Shown: one piece after another, positions 53,369 through 62,902 of the stretch | How the letters are laid out: the number at the start of each line of letters is the position of its first letter | Position numbering within the stretch: the stretch's first letter is position 1 | NCBI GenBank assembly: GCA_028724265.1 | Contig: JAQYDG010000001.1 | Coordinates: 1-64,000 of the forward strand | Source of the DNA: Actinomycetaceae bacterium | GTDB taxonomy: Bacteria > Actinomycetota > Actinomycetes > Actinomycetales > Actinomycetaceae | Length of the DNA: 64,000 bases | Direction: 5' to 3' | Notes under the pieces: generated by a model | Database searches by the model: none | Told to the model about the DNA's origin: nothing | Seen by the model: the letters and a program-made list of their open reading frames with translations, nothing else | Position numbers and translations under genes: made by a program

Positions 53369-54874
53369 GTGTCGGATCACGCATACCAGATTCTTGCGAT
53401 TCTGATCTATTTCGCACTCATGATAGCGATCGGCTATTACGCCTATCGTAAGACGTCCAGCGTCAATGGGTACATGCTTGCGGAACGACAGCTTTCCCCC
53501 GCGATGGCAGCGTTGTCGGCTAATGCAGCAGATATGTCGGCGTGGTTGTTGATGGGGCTGCCTGGTGCGATCTATCTTTCCGGCGTGATCCAAGCGTGGA
53601 TGGCGATAGCGTTGACAATTGGAGCTTGGTTTAACTGGAAGCTGGTTGCTCCACGTCTGCGAGCCTATACAGAGATTGCGGGAAACTCCATCACGATCCC
53701 TACGTTTTTTGCTCGCCGTTTTCGTCGTCATGCTGTCGGTTTGCGTGTGACGGCTTCACTGATCATCCTTGTGTTCTTCACCTTTTACGTGTCTAGCGGC
53801 TTGGTGGCGTCAGGAAAGTTCTTCCATGCCACATTCGGTTGGTCATATTATGCGGGCATGGCGGTCGTTGGGATGGTCACCGTTCTCTACACCCTTTTCG
53901 GCGGTTTTCTGGGTGCCACGATGACGGATATGGCGCAGGGGCTCCTGATGCTTGCCGCACTGATAGCAGTACCCCTCGTTGCAGTATTCAACATGGGTGG
54001 TTGGGGCAATGCTGCCACGCATATTGTTGCCGCGAAGCCGGATGCGTTTAATTTCTTTTCGGGGATTGATCAGCTGGGCGTAGGAGCATTTGTTGTTGGA
54101 CTGATTTCTATTATGGCGTGGGGATTGGGGTATTTCGGACAGCCTCATATTATTGTGCGGTTTATGGCGTTGCGAACTGCCCACGAGGCGCGTATTTCCC
54201 GCAAGATTTCTTTTGTGTGGATGATGCTGACAACGGGTGGTGCGGTGCTCACTGCCCTCATCGGTATTGGCTATTTTGCGCAGCATCGTGATCGCGCTCC
54301 CCAGGATCCGGAAACGGTGTTTCTGCTTTTGTCCCAGATTTTCTTTCATCCGTTTGTTGCGGGTCTTGTGCTCGCGGCCGTCTTGGCGGCGACGATGAGT
54401 ACGATGAGCAGCCAGCTGATTGTGTGTTCGTCAGCGATGGTTGAGGATATTTATGCCCTGATGGGGCGCAAGCATTCGGCGCGCACGCTCCTGATACTCT
54501 CGCGTGCGAGCGTGCTCGCGGTGTCGATCGTTGCGGCACTGTTCGCGCTGAACCAGAATTCTGCGGTGCTGCAGCTGGTCAGCTTTGCATGGGCTGGGTT
54601 CGGTGCAGCGTTCGGTCCGATCGTGTTGTTGAGTCTTTTCTGGCGCAGATTGACGGCACGCGGTGCATTCGCCGGTTTGGTGACGGGAGCTGTTGTGGTT
54701 TTCGTCTGGGGATCTATTCCTGCGCTACATCAGACGATGTATGAGATCCTCCCGGGTTTTCTTCTCAATCTTGCAGTTGCATATGTCGTCTCGCGGTTCA
54801 CGTACCAGCCTGATGCCGATGTGGATGCTGACTTTGACCAGATGCTAGCAGTCGTTGCCGACCCTACGAAATAA
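53369..54874 (+). CDS. putP: sodium/proline symporter
   Basis: A 501-residue member of the sodium:solute symporter family with about 13 membrane helices. The N-terminal region YMLAERQLSPAMAALSANAADMSAW, GLGYFGQPHIIVRFMA and AATMSTMSSQLIVCSSA are characteristic of PutP. It imports proline with Na+. GTG start preceded by GAGGAA, within repeated GAGGAAGT words. The end AAATAA is repeated with 9-bp spacing. Confidence 0.9.
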   Translation: MSDHAYQILAILIYFALMIAIGYYAYRKTSSVNGYMLAERQLSPAMAALSANAADMSAWLLMGLPGAIYLSGVIQAWMAIALTIGAWFNWKLVAPRLRAYTEIAGNSITIPTFFARRFRRHAVGLRVTASLIILVFFTFYVSSGLVASGKFFHATFGWSYYAGMAVVGMVTVLYTLFGGFLGATMTDMAQGLLMLAALIAVPLVAVFNMGGWGNAATHIVAAKPDAFNFFSGIDQLGVGAFVVGLISIMAWGLGYFGQPHIIVRFMALRTAHEARISRKISFVWMMLTTGGAVLTALIGIGYFAQHRDRAPQDPETVFLLLSQIFFHPFVAGLVLAAVLAATMSTMSSQLIVCSSAMVEDIYALMGRKHSARTLLILSRASVLAVSIVAALFALNQNSAVLQLVSFAWAGFGAAFGPIVLLSLFWRRLTARGAFAGLVTGAVVVFVWGSIPALHQTMYEILPGFLLNLAVAYVVSRFTYQPDADVDADFDQMLAVVADPTK

Positions 54875-55472
54875 GCGAAATAAGCAAAATAAGCGATTCT
54901 GTAGACGTTGTGTACACGACGTTGTACATCTCAATCGCAGTCAAAGCAGTACGTAATGCAGAGCAGCGTGCAAAGCAGTGTGCGCCGCGAATTAGCAAAC
55001 ACGGCGCACATGCACATATGTAGTTGTGTATCCAGTTTTGAATTGTTAACGGTTATGAAATTGCCTTGTCTTCTTACCGTTTTCTTGGCATGAGATATCG
55101 TCGTGAGTGACGGCAACGGCCGTCGTTTTCCACTTGTGCCAACAGAACAGTGCCATGCTGTATGGTGCGTCGTATCCTTCGGGAGCTATGTCCCTCGCAG
55201 GACAATTCCCTCTGCATAAGATCCGTGCGTCGTACAGGCACCTTCCATCACATCATTGCGACGAAAGTTCACTGCACAATCGACAACGCTTATTCATACA
55301 CGGCAACGTTTGCTTGCACAATAACCGCACTGTTCGCTAGCTTCAGCGCTACTGACCAGTGCTCGTGGTGACGTGCGATATCCAGTTGCTGAGTATTCAA
55401 TTGTTGTATTCAGTTCTTGATAGATTTTTTCTTGTTTATGCAACGATTCGCGTCACAGAACACGTGCGCTGC
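54875..55472. other. gap after putP, no gene seen
   Basis: Starts with two extra copies of the putP end (GCGAAATAA, GCAAAATAA). The rest is AT-richer than its surroundings, with repeated AGCAGCGTGCAAAGCAGTGTG-like words near 54960, and contains no supported gene. Confidence 0.5.
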
Positions 55473-55566
55473 CACAGAAAAAGAAAGCCGAGCCGGATAG
55501 CGCCAGTCGGCGCAGAGGCCGCTCGAAGCGGCAATTTTTGGAGCCCGGGGCTTCCCGACTCGGCTC
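55473..55566 (-). ncRNA. candidate structured small RNA
   Basis: Leftward RNA of roughly 95 nt. Internal hairpins read GCCGCT-TCG-AGCGGC and GCGCC-GACT-GGCGC; the ends pair (AGAGCCGAG with CTCGGCTTT). Alternatively the 3' part folds as a terminator (GCCGACTGG against CCGGCTCGGC with one bulge) followed by TTTCTTTTT. A promoter lies right upstream. I checked the SRP RNA, 6C and tmRNA patterns in mind and none fits. No open frame of note inside. Confidence 0.6.
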
Positions 55567-55570
55567 TTGT

Positions 55571-55599
55571 AGTCTAACAGGATCGGTTGGCTGTGTCAC
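55571..55599 (-). promoter_or_regulatory. promoter of the candidate small RNA
   Basis: Leftward: GTGACA, exactly 17 bases, TAGACT. Predicted transcription starts near 55564-55566, at the foot of the first stem. Confidence 0.65.
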
Positions 55600-55681
55600 A
55601 CCTGCTGGTTTTTGCGCATCGTGCACTCTGATATCGTGCCCGCTGATGTAGATCCGATGCTCGCTGATTTAGAGTTGGACT

Positions 55682-56287
55682 ATGACTTTTCAGATTCCGG
55701 AGAATATTGCGCCGGAAAACTATCCTCTTGTGTGGCTTCTCGGTTCGTGGCGCGGTGCCGGAGTATTGAGCTACTCGGGTATTGAACCAGCGGGGTATCT
55801 GCACGAACTCACTCTTCAAAACATCGGATCCTCCCCGTTTGTAGAAGTCACGTCAACCGTGTGGCTTGCTCAGCAGGATGCCGGGGTTGTGGACAAAGAA
55901 GTGCCTGGATCTGCGATGTACGAAGAGCTGACAAAAGGCGACGTATGGTCTTCAACTGTGGGTTTTGTTCGTGCAGTCCCAGGGGTTGCCAAACACGGCG
56001 ATGCAACAATTCTTGAAGCAACATCGGCGCAGCCCTCTGGATATGCGTTGACGTGGGCAGGCTATATTCAAGGACCCCAGATGAAGATGGCTGCCGATGC
56101 GATTGCATCAACACCAGCCGCAACAGCGAATCTTCAAGGTCAGCAGCTGATGGTGGGTCTGGTCAATTCCGATGTGTTCTATGCACTGGACATGGCTGCG
56201 TTCGGGCACGAGATGGCGACCTATATGGCAGGGAGGCTCTCGCGGGTTCAGGTGAACGACGGGTCGTCGTTCAGGACGAAAGCATGA
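55682..56287 (+). CDS. nitrobindin-like heme-binding protein (THAP4/DUF1794)
   Basis: A 201-residue beta-barrel protein. LVWLLGSWRGAGVLSYSG is the diagnostic N-terminal block and the heme-ligand His is expected late, fitting AFGHEMATYMAGRLSRV. Relatives bind ferric heme and isomerise peroxynitrite. TAGAGT ends 6 bases before the ATG, so leaderless. Its stop overlaps the YgfZ-like start (ATGA). Confidence 0.85.
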   Translation: MTFQIPENIAPENYPLVWLLGSWRGAGVLSYSGIEPAGYLHELTLQNIGSSPFVEVTSTVWLAQQDAGVVDKEVPGSAMYEELTKGDVWSSTVGFVRAVPGVAKHGDATILEATSAQPSGYALTWAGYIQGPQMKMAADAIASTPAATANLQGQQLMVGLVNSDVFYALDMAAFGHEMATYMAGRLSRVQVNDGSSFRTKA

Positions 56288-57222
56288 CGGGGTTGCGTTC
56301 CCCTCTTTTTGCCGTGCCAGGAGCCATGAGTTTTGGCGATGATGGCATCGGTGCGGATAACACTTTGTCCACGCAGCCCGAGGAATCGGCGGATATCCCG
56401 CCGCTCGCCAAGGCATCGTCCAATGTCCCTTGGCATTACGGTCGGCCGTCGCGCGAGCAGAGGGATCTCGGGGCAGGAGCCGCCATCGTGGATCTTTCCT
56501 ACATGGATCTCTCCTACATGTCCTACATGGGTGCCGAGTTTCATCAAGGCGCTTCGCGCGGTGAGGGTGCGTTGGATGGAGGGGAGCTTGCTCACGAACC
56601 AGCTGGCGGGTCAACGAGTGAGCCGCCGAGCAAGCCAACTCGTGAACAAACTATTGTGGGCGGGTTCGGCGAGGCTGGGAAGTTTCTTCGTGACGATTCC
56701 CGCATCTCGTGGGTCAAAGTGGCGCCATTCGGCTCTTCACGTGCGGCAGATACGGAGACAGACTTTTTGACCTTCGTCATCGCGGCACTGGATCCGTCTC
56801 ATATAGGCTCCCTTGTACGAGACTGGCATCACCGAGGGGGACGAATTGCTGGGGCGGGGGCATTTGAAGCGCTGCGTGTTCGTTCGGGTGTCCTCTGGCC
56901 AGGTGTAGATGATCGCCCTCCCAACGATGCGGGCTTGCGTGCAGTCGGTCTCTTTATCGATGCGCAGGAGTGGGATCTTCCTGCACTCGGGGCACCCGTA
57001 CGTTTCCATGAACATGAGGCAGGAATTGTGACGTCGAGTGCCTATCATTGGGAAGAAGGCGCGGTGGGACTCGCGTGGCTCGATCCGTCTGTTCCAGATG
57101 GATCGACGGTGACGGTTGGATCAACGTCTGGATCGACGTCGGCTAGCCGCGGGATTCTTCAGGCAAACGTGGAGTATCTTGATCCAGGTGATGCTTCCCA
57201 GGCGGGCTCAGTGGTTGCGTGA
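56284..57222 (+). CDS. eroded YgfZ/GcvT-like folate-binding protein
   Basis: A 312-residue reading frame. It keeps the start (SPLFAVPGAMS), the VPWHYGRPSREQRDLGAGAAIVDLS block, AGAGAFEALRVRSGVLWPGVDDR and a C-terminal barrel (LPALGAPVRF, EAGIVTSSAYHWEEGAVGLAWLD) that match actinobacterial YgfZ. Most of the first folate-binding domain is replaced by Gly/Ser/Pro-rich sequence, and the signature K-G-C-Y-x-G-Q-E segment is missing: six residues (PPNDAG) stand where some 35 are expected. DNA repeats of GATCTTTCCTACATG (56491-56529) sit at one break. YgfZ normally aids Fe-S enzyme maintenance; this copy is probably not functional in that way. Between nitrobindin and dtd, the usual actinobacterial order. 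Confidence 0.7.
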   Translation: MTGLRSPLFAVPGAMSFGDDGIGADNTLSTQPEESADIPPLAKASSNVPWHYGRPSREQRDLGAGAAIVDLSYMDLSYMSYMGAEFHQGASRGEGALDGGELAHEPAGGSTSEPPSKPTREQTIVGGFGEAGKFLRDDSRISWVKVAPFGSSRAADTETDFLTFVIAALDPSHIGSLVRDWHHRGGRIAGAGAFEALRVRSGVLWPGVDDRPPNDAGLRAVGLFIDAQEWDLPALGAPVRFHEHEAGIVTSSAYHWEEGAVGLAWLDPSVPDGSTVTVGSTSGSTSASRGILQANVEYLDPGDASQAGSVVA

Positions 57223-57353
57223 CGCAGTGCGCTGCTCTGGTCCGAACTTGCAGCTGTGAGGTGCGGCTGGAAAGGGGCAGCTCGAGTCCTGCCACCACAA
57301 GCTCTGCCACACAGGGCGCCACGCCGGGTGCCTCGTCAGGGAAGGGGACGATA

Positions 57354-57809
57354 ATGCGTGTTCTATTGCAAGCAGTCGCAGAGGCTCGTGTGAGTGTACA
57401 AGGCCAGCAGATCGCACAGATTGGCCGAGGTGTTCTTGCTTTTGTGGGAATATCACCGACGGACGGCTCTGCGCAGATTCAGAAGGCTGCACGCAAAATT
57501 GCACAGCTCAAAATGGTGCAGCCTCAGGCCATACAGCCTGAATCCGAAAGTGAACGCGTCAACCTTGAAGACTCAGGTTTACCGGTTCTCCTCGTCTCCC
57601 AATTTACGTTGTATGCGGACGTGCGCAAGGGGAAAAAACCTGGATTTTCACATGCCGCGCCAGGCGAGGTGGCTCGTCCACTGTTCGATGTGCTTGCTGA
57701 CGAGCTCCGCACAACATGGCACGTTCCTGTATTTACAGGTCAGTTTGGCGCTCATATGGAGGTGTCTTTGCTCAACGACGGGCCGTTTACCCTGTGGGTT
57801 GAGGTGTGA
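57354..57809 (+). CDS. dtd: D-aminoacyl-tRNA deacylase
   Basis: A 151-residue homodimeric enzyme clearing D-amino acids from tRNA. MRVLLQAVAEARVSVQGQ, LLVSQFTLYADVRKG and NDGPFTLWVEV match; the last holds the Gly-cis-Pro loop. A short polar insertion (PQAIQPESESERV) precedes the SQFTLY strand. ATG 57354 with AGGGGA upstream; the longer frame to 57219 is low-complexity and unlikely. Confidence 0.9.
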   Translation: MRVLLQAVAEARVSVQGQQIAQIGRGVLAFVGISPTDGSAQIQKAARKIAQLKMVQPQAIQPESESERVNLEDSGLPVLLVSQFTLYADVRKGKKPGFSHAAPGEVARPLFDVLADELRTTWHVPVFTGQFGAHMEVSLLNDGPFTLWVEV

Positions 57810-57906
57810 GGGGCTGGCTACACGCCACGGGCGAAAAGCTCGGTGGAGGCGCAGGGTATTCGTTAGGATTAAAAGCGATTTTTGGGCTAGTAGCGCGTTT
57901 TGAAAG

Positions 57907-57960
57907 TTGATAGAGCTTGAATCAAGTTTTATTGAAGTATGCTCTATCAAGATGTATGAT
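57907..57960 (+). promoter_or_regulatory. clpC promoter with operator-like inverted repeat
   Basis: TTGAAG (57932), 17 bases, TATGAT (57955) is a near-ideal promoter about 115 bases before clpC. A perfect 10-bp inverted repeat (TTGATAGAGC at 57907, complement at 57941) has its right arm inside the spacer, and CTTGAATCAAG (57916-57926) is a second small palindrome beside the left arm. This suggests a repressor site. Confidence 0.75.
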
Positions 57961-58082
57961 GTGTGGGAATATCCGCAGGTACACAGCGTTGTACTGTGCA
58001 GATTCGCAAGGCCTGAAGGGCGATTGCACGGGTATCGAGTGGGGTTAACACTCCGTGCCTGTGCAGGAGATGAGGAGTTGGT

Positions 58083-60692
58083 ATGTTCGAACGGTTTACT
58101 GACCGTGCTCGGCGTGTGATTGTGCTCGCCCAGGAGGAGGCTCGTGGGCTGAAGCATAACTATCTGGGCACCGAACACATTCTGTTGGGGCTAATTAAGG
58201 AAGGCGAAGGCGTCGCAGCAAAGGCGTTGGAGTCGCTGGATATTTCGCTGGATGACGCGCGTTCCCAGGTGGTTGAGATCATCGGTGAAGGGCAGGAAAC
58301 GCCATCTGGACATATTCCGTTCACGCCGCGCGCCAAGAAGGTCATCGAATATGCGATGCGTGAGGGCTTGCAGCTGGGGCATTCCTATATCGGTACAGAA
58401 CACCTTTTGTTGGGCTTGACGCGTGAACCGGAAGGGGTTGCTGCTCAGGTGCTGACGAAGCTCGGCACGGATACGAACAGTGTGCGCAAGCAAGTGATGA
58501 ACCTGATCTCTGGCTATCCAAATGGGAATAGTGATCAGGAGCCGGTGGGTGTGGCGGCTGGTGGCCGTCGAGGCGGCACGAAGGCGGGCGCTACGATCTT
58601 GGATCAGTTCGGTCGCAACCTCACGAAGGCCGCAATTGACGGCCGGTTGGATCCTGTGATTGGGCGTCAGCGCGAAACTGAACGCGTCATGCAGGTTCTT
58701 TCACGTCGTACGAAGAACAACCCGGTGTTGATTGGCGAACCTGGTGTCGGCAAGACGGCAGTTGTGGAAGGCCTTGCGCAGATGATTGCGGCTCAGGACG
58801 TGCCTGAAACGCTCAAAGGCAAACAGCTGTATGCGTTGGATATGGGTTCGTTGGTTGCTGGTAGCCGATATCGTGGTGACTTTGAGGAACGTATGAAGAA
58901 GATCCTCAAGGAGATTGATCAGCGCGGAGATATCGTGTTGTTTATTGACGAGATTCATACGCTTGTTGGCGCTGGAGCTGCTGAGGGCGCTTTGGATGCG
59001 GCGTCCTTGCTCAAGCCGAAACTGGCGCGTGGTGAGCTCCAGGTGATCGGTGCGACGACTCTGGATGAATATCACAAGCACATTGAGAAGGATGCAGCTC
59101 TGGCTCGGCGCCTGCAGCCGATCCAGGTCGATGAGCCTTCTACTGAAGAAACGGTCATGATCCTTAAGGGTGTGCGTGACGAGTATGAAAACTATCATCA
59201 TGTGACGATTACGGATGATGCCTTGGAGGCTGCGGCAACGCTGTCCAGTCGATATATCAACGACCGTTTCCTGCCTGATAAGGCTATCGACTTGATTGAC
59301 GAGGCCGGTGCACGCCTTGCGATCCGCCGTGCGAGTGAGCCGCAGGAACTGCGCGATTTGGACGAGAAGATCAAGTCGGTGCGCGCGGATAAGGAGTCCG
59401 CGATCGACAGCCAGGATTTCGAACGGGCCGCGTCACTCCGCGATGAGGAGGCTCATCTGAACGATCAGCGCAAGGAGATGGAGAAGAACTGGAAAGACTC
59501 GGATATGGATACCGTGTCTGTTGTGGATGAGGACACCATTACTGAGGTACTCTCCAGTGCAACTGGAATTCCTGTCTTTAAGTTGACTGAGGCTGAATCT
59601 GCGAAGCTCCTGCGCATGGAGGACGAGCTGCACAAGCGCGTGGTTGGCCAGGAAGAAGCCGTTAAGGCTATCGCACAGTCGATTCGTCGTCAGCGCGCGG
59701 GCTTGAAGGATCCCAACCGGCCTGCTGGTTCGTTCATCTTCGCTGGTCCTACTGGCGTAGGTAAAACGGAACTGGCCAAGGCGTTGGCCGAGTTCCTCTT
59801 TGGTGACGAATCTGCTCTGATTACTCTGGATATGAGCGAGTATCAGGAGAAGCACACGGTTTCTCGTCTGTTCGGTGCTCCTCCGGGGTATGTGGGCTAC
59901 GAAGAGGGCGGTCAGTTGACGGAAAAGGTTCGCCGCAAGCCATTCTCCGTGGTGCTTTTCGACGAAATCGAGAAGGCGCATCCGGATCTGTTCAATTCGT
60001 TGCTGCAGATTCTGGAGGAAGGCCGCTTGACGGATTCTCAGGGGAGAGTGGTGGACTTCAAGAACACCATCATCATTATGACCACGAACCTGGGTGCTAA
60101 AGACCTCGCCAAGGGCGTATCGACTGGTTTCCAGGTGGGCAACGATACGCGTGGCAGCTACGAGCGGATGACCCAGCGTGTGGACGAGGCTTTGAAGGAA
60201 AACTTCCGGCCGGAGTTCTTGAACCGTGTTGACGAGGTCATCGTCTTCCCGCAGTTGGATCGCACCGAGATTCTCCAGATTGTCGATTTGATGATCGCTA
60301 AACTCGATCAGCGCCTTGCTGAACGCAACCTTCATATTGTGCTGCGTAATCAAGCAAAGGAACTGTTGGCAGATCGTGGCTTTGATCCGGTGCTGGGTGC
60401 GCGGCCGCTGCGTCGAGCAATTCAGCGGGATATCGAAGATGCGCTGTCCGAGCGGTTGCTGTTCGGCGAGTTCAAGGATGGTCAGATCATCGTGGTCGGC
60501 GTGGATACTGACGATATTCCGATGTCGTTCACATTCACGGGTCAAGATGCTGATGAGCCGCTGCCTGACGATGTTGTGCCAACCGAGTACGTTTCGCACA
60601 TCCAAGGGCTGCAGCCACCTGTTGCGCTCGCCCCTGAATCTGCAGGTGTGGATGCTCCGGAATCGGATGGTTCAGGAGCTGTGACGGAGTAG
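58083..60692 (+). CDS. clpC: Clp protease ATP-binding subunit ClpC
   Basis: An 869-residue AAA+ unfoldase that feeds ClpP. N-domain repeats at 1-145 ([19 protein letters not shown]), Walker A of AAA1 at 218-225 (GEPGVGKT), a coiled-coil M-domain with the UVR motif ([14 protein letters not shown], about 440-455), and Walker A of AAA2 at 555-562 (GPTGVGKT). The Ala/Pro/Glu-rich tail is longer than usual. GGAG-type site before the ATG. Own promoter and terminator: single gene. Confidence 0.96.
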   Translation: MFERFTDRARRVIVLAQEEARGLKHNYLGTEHILLGLIKEGEGVAAKALESLDISLDDARSQVVEIIGEGQETPSGHIPFTPRAKKVIEYAMREGLQLGHSYIGTEHLLLGLTREPEGVAAQVLTKLGTDTNSVRKQVMNLISGYPNGNSDQEPVGVAAGGRRGGTKAGATILDQFGRNLTKAAIDGRLDPVIGRQRETERVMQVLSRRTKNNPVLIGEPGVGKTAVVEGLAQMIAAQDVPETLKGKQLYALDMGSLVAGSRYRGDFEERMKKILKEIDQRGDIVLFIDEIHTLVGAGAAEGALDAASLLKPKLARGELQVIGATTLDEYHKHIEKDAALARRLQPIQVDEPSTEETVMILKGVRDEYENYHHVTITDDALEAAATLSSRYINDRFLPDKAIDLIDEAGARLAIRRASEPQELRDLDEKIKSVRADKESAIDSQDFERAASLRDEEAHLNDQRKEMEKNWKDSDMDTVSVVDEDTITEVLSSATGIPVFKLTEAESAKLLRMEDELHKRVVGQEEAVKAIAQSIRRQRAGLKDPNRPAGSFIFAGPTGVGKTELAKALAEFLFGDESALITLDMSEYQEKHTVSRLFGAPPGYVGYEEGGQLTEKVRRKPFSVVLFDEIEKAHPDLFNSLLQILEEGRLTDSQGRVVDFKNTIIIMTTNLGAKDLAKGVSTGFQVGNDTRGSYERMTQRVDEALKENFRPEFLNRVDEVIVFPQLDRTEILQIVDLMIAKLDQRLAERNLHIVLRNQAKELLADRGFDPVLGARPLRRAIQRDIEDALSERLLFGEFKDGQIIVVGVDTDDIPMSFTFTGQDADEPLPDDVVPTEYVSHIQGLQPPVALAPESAGVDAPESDGSGAVTE

Positions 60693-61258
60693 GTGAGGCC
60701 GCATGCAGCAACCGGACGCAGAATCCTCTGGTTCCCCGAGGTAGAGTGCGCCGTGGTGTGTTGTGATGCTGACGTGGACTGAGTAAAACCGAACTGAATA
60801 ACTGAACTGAATATGTGAACACGGGCTTCCGAGTGGTACACGGTGATGTACATGATCGTTCGGGAGCCCGTTTTCGTATCGATCTTCGTCTGTTTTTCTG
60901 TTGAGCATGTTTTCGCATCGTTGCACAGTGAAAGCTCAAGAAAGAGGCGGAAATAAGGAAAGGTGTGCCGAGGAAAACTCAACAACGAGAGGAAAACTCA
61001 ACAACGACTCGATACCCATCCCAATATCATCCATCTCGATATCCTTCTCAATATTCTTGGGATGATGAAAGCCGGTGGAGCGTGATCGCCAAGGTGAGCG
61101 TCATAAAAGACATGACAAAGCGCTGCAGAGGGCGAAAAAATATGAAAGAAAGCTGAACGGACACAAAAACGGGGTAACAAAAAGTATCAATTATGTGACT
61201 CACCATGCATTTCGTGCGTACAATTGTGTCGATGGTAACGCACAACAAAGGAGTGTAC
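60693..61258 (+). other. gap between clpC and fhs
   Basis: Contains the clpC terminator and two exact tandem copies of the 19-mer GAGGAAAACTCAACAACGA (60970-60988 and 60989-61007). TACAAT near 61220 is a likely -10 for fhs. No gene is supported. Confidence 0.6.
60821..60875 (+). terminator. intrinsic terminator of clpC
   Basis: ACGGGCTTCCG pairs with CGGGAGCCCGT (one wobble), with a smaller hairpin in the loop, then TTTT. Confidence 0.8.
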
Positions 61259-62902
61259 ATGACCGTTCAACCAATTGAAGAAATCGCTCATTCCATCGAT
61301 ATTCCCGATGAACACTTGCTGCGCTATGGGCACGACAAAGCGAAAGTAGACCTCAACTATTTGACGGATCTTCCTGATCGCAAAGAATCTCACCTGGTAC
61401 TGATGACAGCAATTACTCCAACCCCCGCTGGTGAGGGCAAGACGACGACGTCGATCGGGCTAGCGGATGGTTTGCGTCGCATCGGAAAGAATGCAATGGT
61501 TGCACTGCGTGAACCGTCGATGGGGCCGGTGTTCGGTGTCAAAGGCGGAGCGACGGGTGGCGGCAAGGCGTCAATCCTGCCGATTGATGAAATTAACTTG
61601 CATTTCACCGGCGATTTCGCAGCTATCGCGGAGGCGCAGAATTTGCTCGCAGCCATGACGGATGCTGCTCTGTACTTCCGCACAGTGGAACTCGATCCCG
61701 CAACGGTGTCCGTACGTCGCGCGATTGATATGAATGACCGCGTGCTGCGTGATATCGTCATCGGCGTTGGTGCCAAGAGTAATGGCGTGACGCGCGAGAC
61801 CGGCTTTGATATCACCGCGGCCAGCGAAGTAATGGCCACCTTCTGTATGGCGACGTCCCTGGAAGATCTGAAGGAACGGCTTGGCCGAATCGTGATCGGT
61901 GAAGATTATTCTGGTAATCCTGTCACTGCTCACGATATTCACGCCGAGGGCGCGATGACGGCTGTGCTCCGCGACGCTTTGGCTCCTAACCTGGTGCAGT
62001 CGATGGAAGGCACGCCTGCGTTCCTGCACGGTGGACCTTTCGCAAATATCGCGCATGGCTGCAATTCTGTGATCGCCACGAAGAGCGCTTTGAAGCTTGC
62101 CGACTACGTCATTACGGAGGCTGGTTTCGGTGCCGATCTTGGCGCAGAGAAGTTCATGGATATTGTGTGCCGCAAGACGGGTCTGCGCCCGGATGTCTCA
62201 GTTATCGTCGCAACAGTGCGTGCCCTGAAGTATCACGGCGGTGTGGCGGTGAAGGATCTGGGCAACGGTGAAAATGTGGAAGCAGTGAAGGCTGGTCTGC
62301 CGAACCTTGTGCGCCATGTTGAAAACTTGCAGAAGGTGTTCGGCCAGCACGTTGTTGTGGCGATCAACCAGTTTGCATCCGACACTGAGGCGGAGATCCA
62401 GGCAGTGCGTGACGCTGTGGCGCATCTGAATGTGGACGTCGTGCTTGCTACACACTTTGCTGACGGTGGCGCCGGGGCTGAGGATTTGGCGAAGGCCGTC
62501 GTCAAGGCATGCGAGGAGTCGCCGAGCCAGTCTACGTTCGCGTATGAGGACGGGGACTCGCTGACCGAGAAGGCAACGAAGATTGCGCGCCAGGTGTATC
62601 ACGCCGGCTCTGTGTCGTTCACACCTGCAGCGAAGAAGATGATTGCCAAACTGGAGCAGTGGGGCTGGGCGGATGCGCCGGTGTGTATGGCGAAGACGCA
62701 GTCGTCGTTCACCACGGATCCCAAGGCCGTTGGTGCTCCAGAAGGCTTCGACGTGCAGATTCGCGAGGTTCGCCTCTCGGCTGGTGCTGGCTTCGTTGTG
62801 ATGTTGACCGGTTCGATTATGACGCTGCCAGGCTTGGGTCGTCGTCCATCTGCGGTGGACGTGGACGTCACGGAAGATGGCGAGATCGTCGGGATGCACT
62901 GA
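61259..62902 (+). CDS. fhs: formate-tetrahydrofolate ligase
   Basis: A 547-residue ATP-dependent enzyme making 10-formyl-THF from formate. The P-loop is TPTPAGEGKTTTSIGLADGL, then REPSMGPVFGVKGGATGGGK and the C-terminal TGSIMTLPGLGRRPSA. ATG 61259 behind AAAGGAG; earlier in-frame ATGs lack a site. It uses the folate made by the fol genes upstream. Its stop codon is part of an exact 15-bp tandem repeat. Confidence 0.95.
   Translation: MTVQPIEEIAHSIDIPDEHLLRYGHDKAKVDLNYLTDLPDRKESHLVLMTAITPTPAGEGKTTTSIGLADGLRRIGKNAMVALREPSMGPVFGVKGGATGGGKASILPIDEINLHFTGDFAAIAEAQNLLAAMTDAALYFRTVELDPATVSVRRAIDMNDRVLRDIVIGVGAKSNGVTRETGFDITAASEVMATFCMATSLEDLKERLGRIVIGEDYSGNPVTAHDIHAEGAMTAVLRDALAPNLVQSMEGTPAFLHGGPFANIAHGCNSVIATKSALKLADYVITEAGFGADLGAEKFMDIVCRKTGLRPDVSVIVATVRALKYHGGVAVKDLGNGENVEAVKAGLPNLVRHVENLQKVFGQHVVVAINQFASDTEAEIQAVRDAVAHLNVDVVLATHFADGGAGAEDLAKAVVKACEESPSQSTFAYEDGDSLTEKATKIARQVYHAGSVSFTPAAKKMIAKLEQWGWADAPVCMAKTQSSFTTDPKAVGAPEGFDVQIREVRLSAGAGFVVMLTGSIMTLPGLGRRPSAVDVDVTEDGEIVGMH

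Noticed and set aside
55473..55566. SRP (4.5S) RNA
   Set aside because: The conserved apical GGAAG/GCAGCC-type tetraloop region is absent.
57907..57960. HspR HAIR or ClgR box at clpC
   Set aside because: CTTGAATCAAG and the 10-bp repeat do not match either consensus in spacing.
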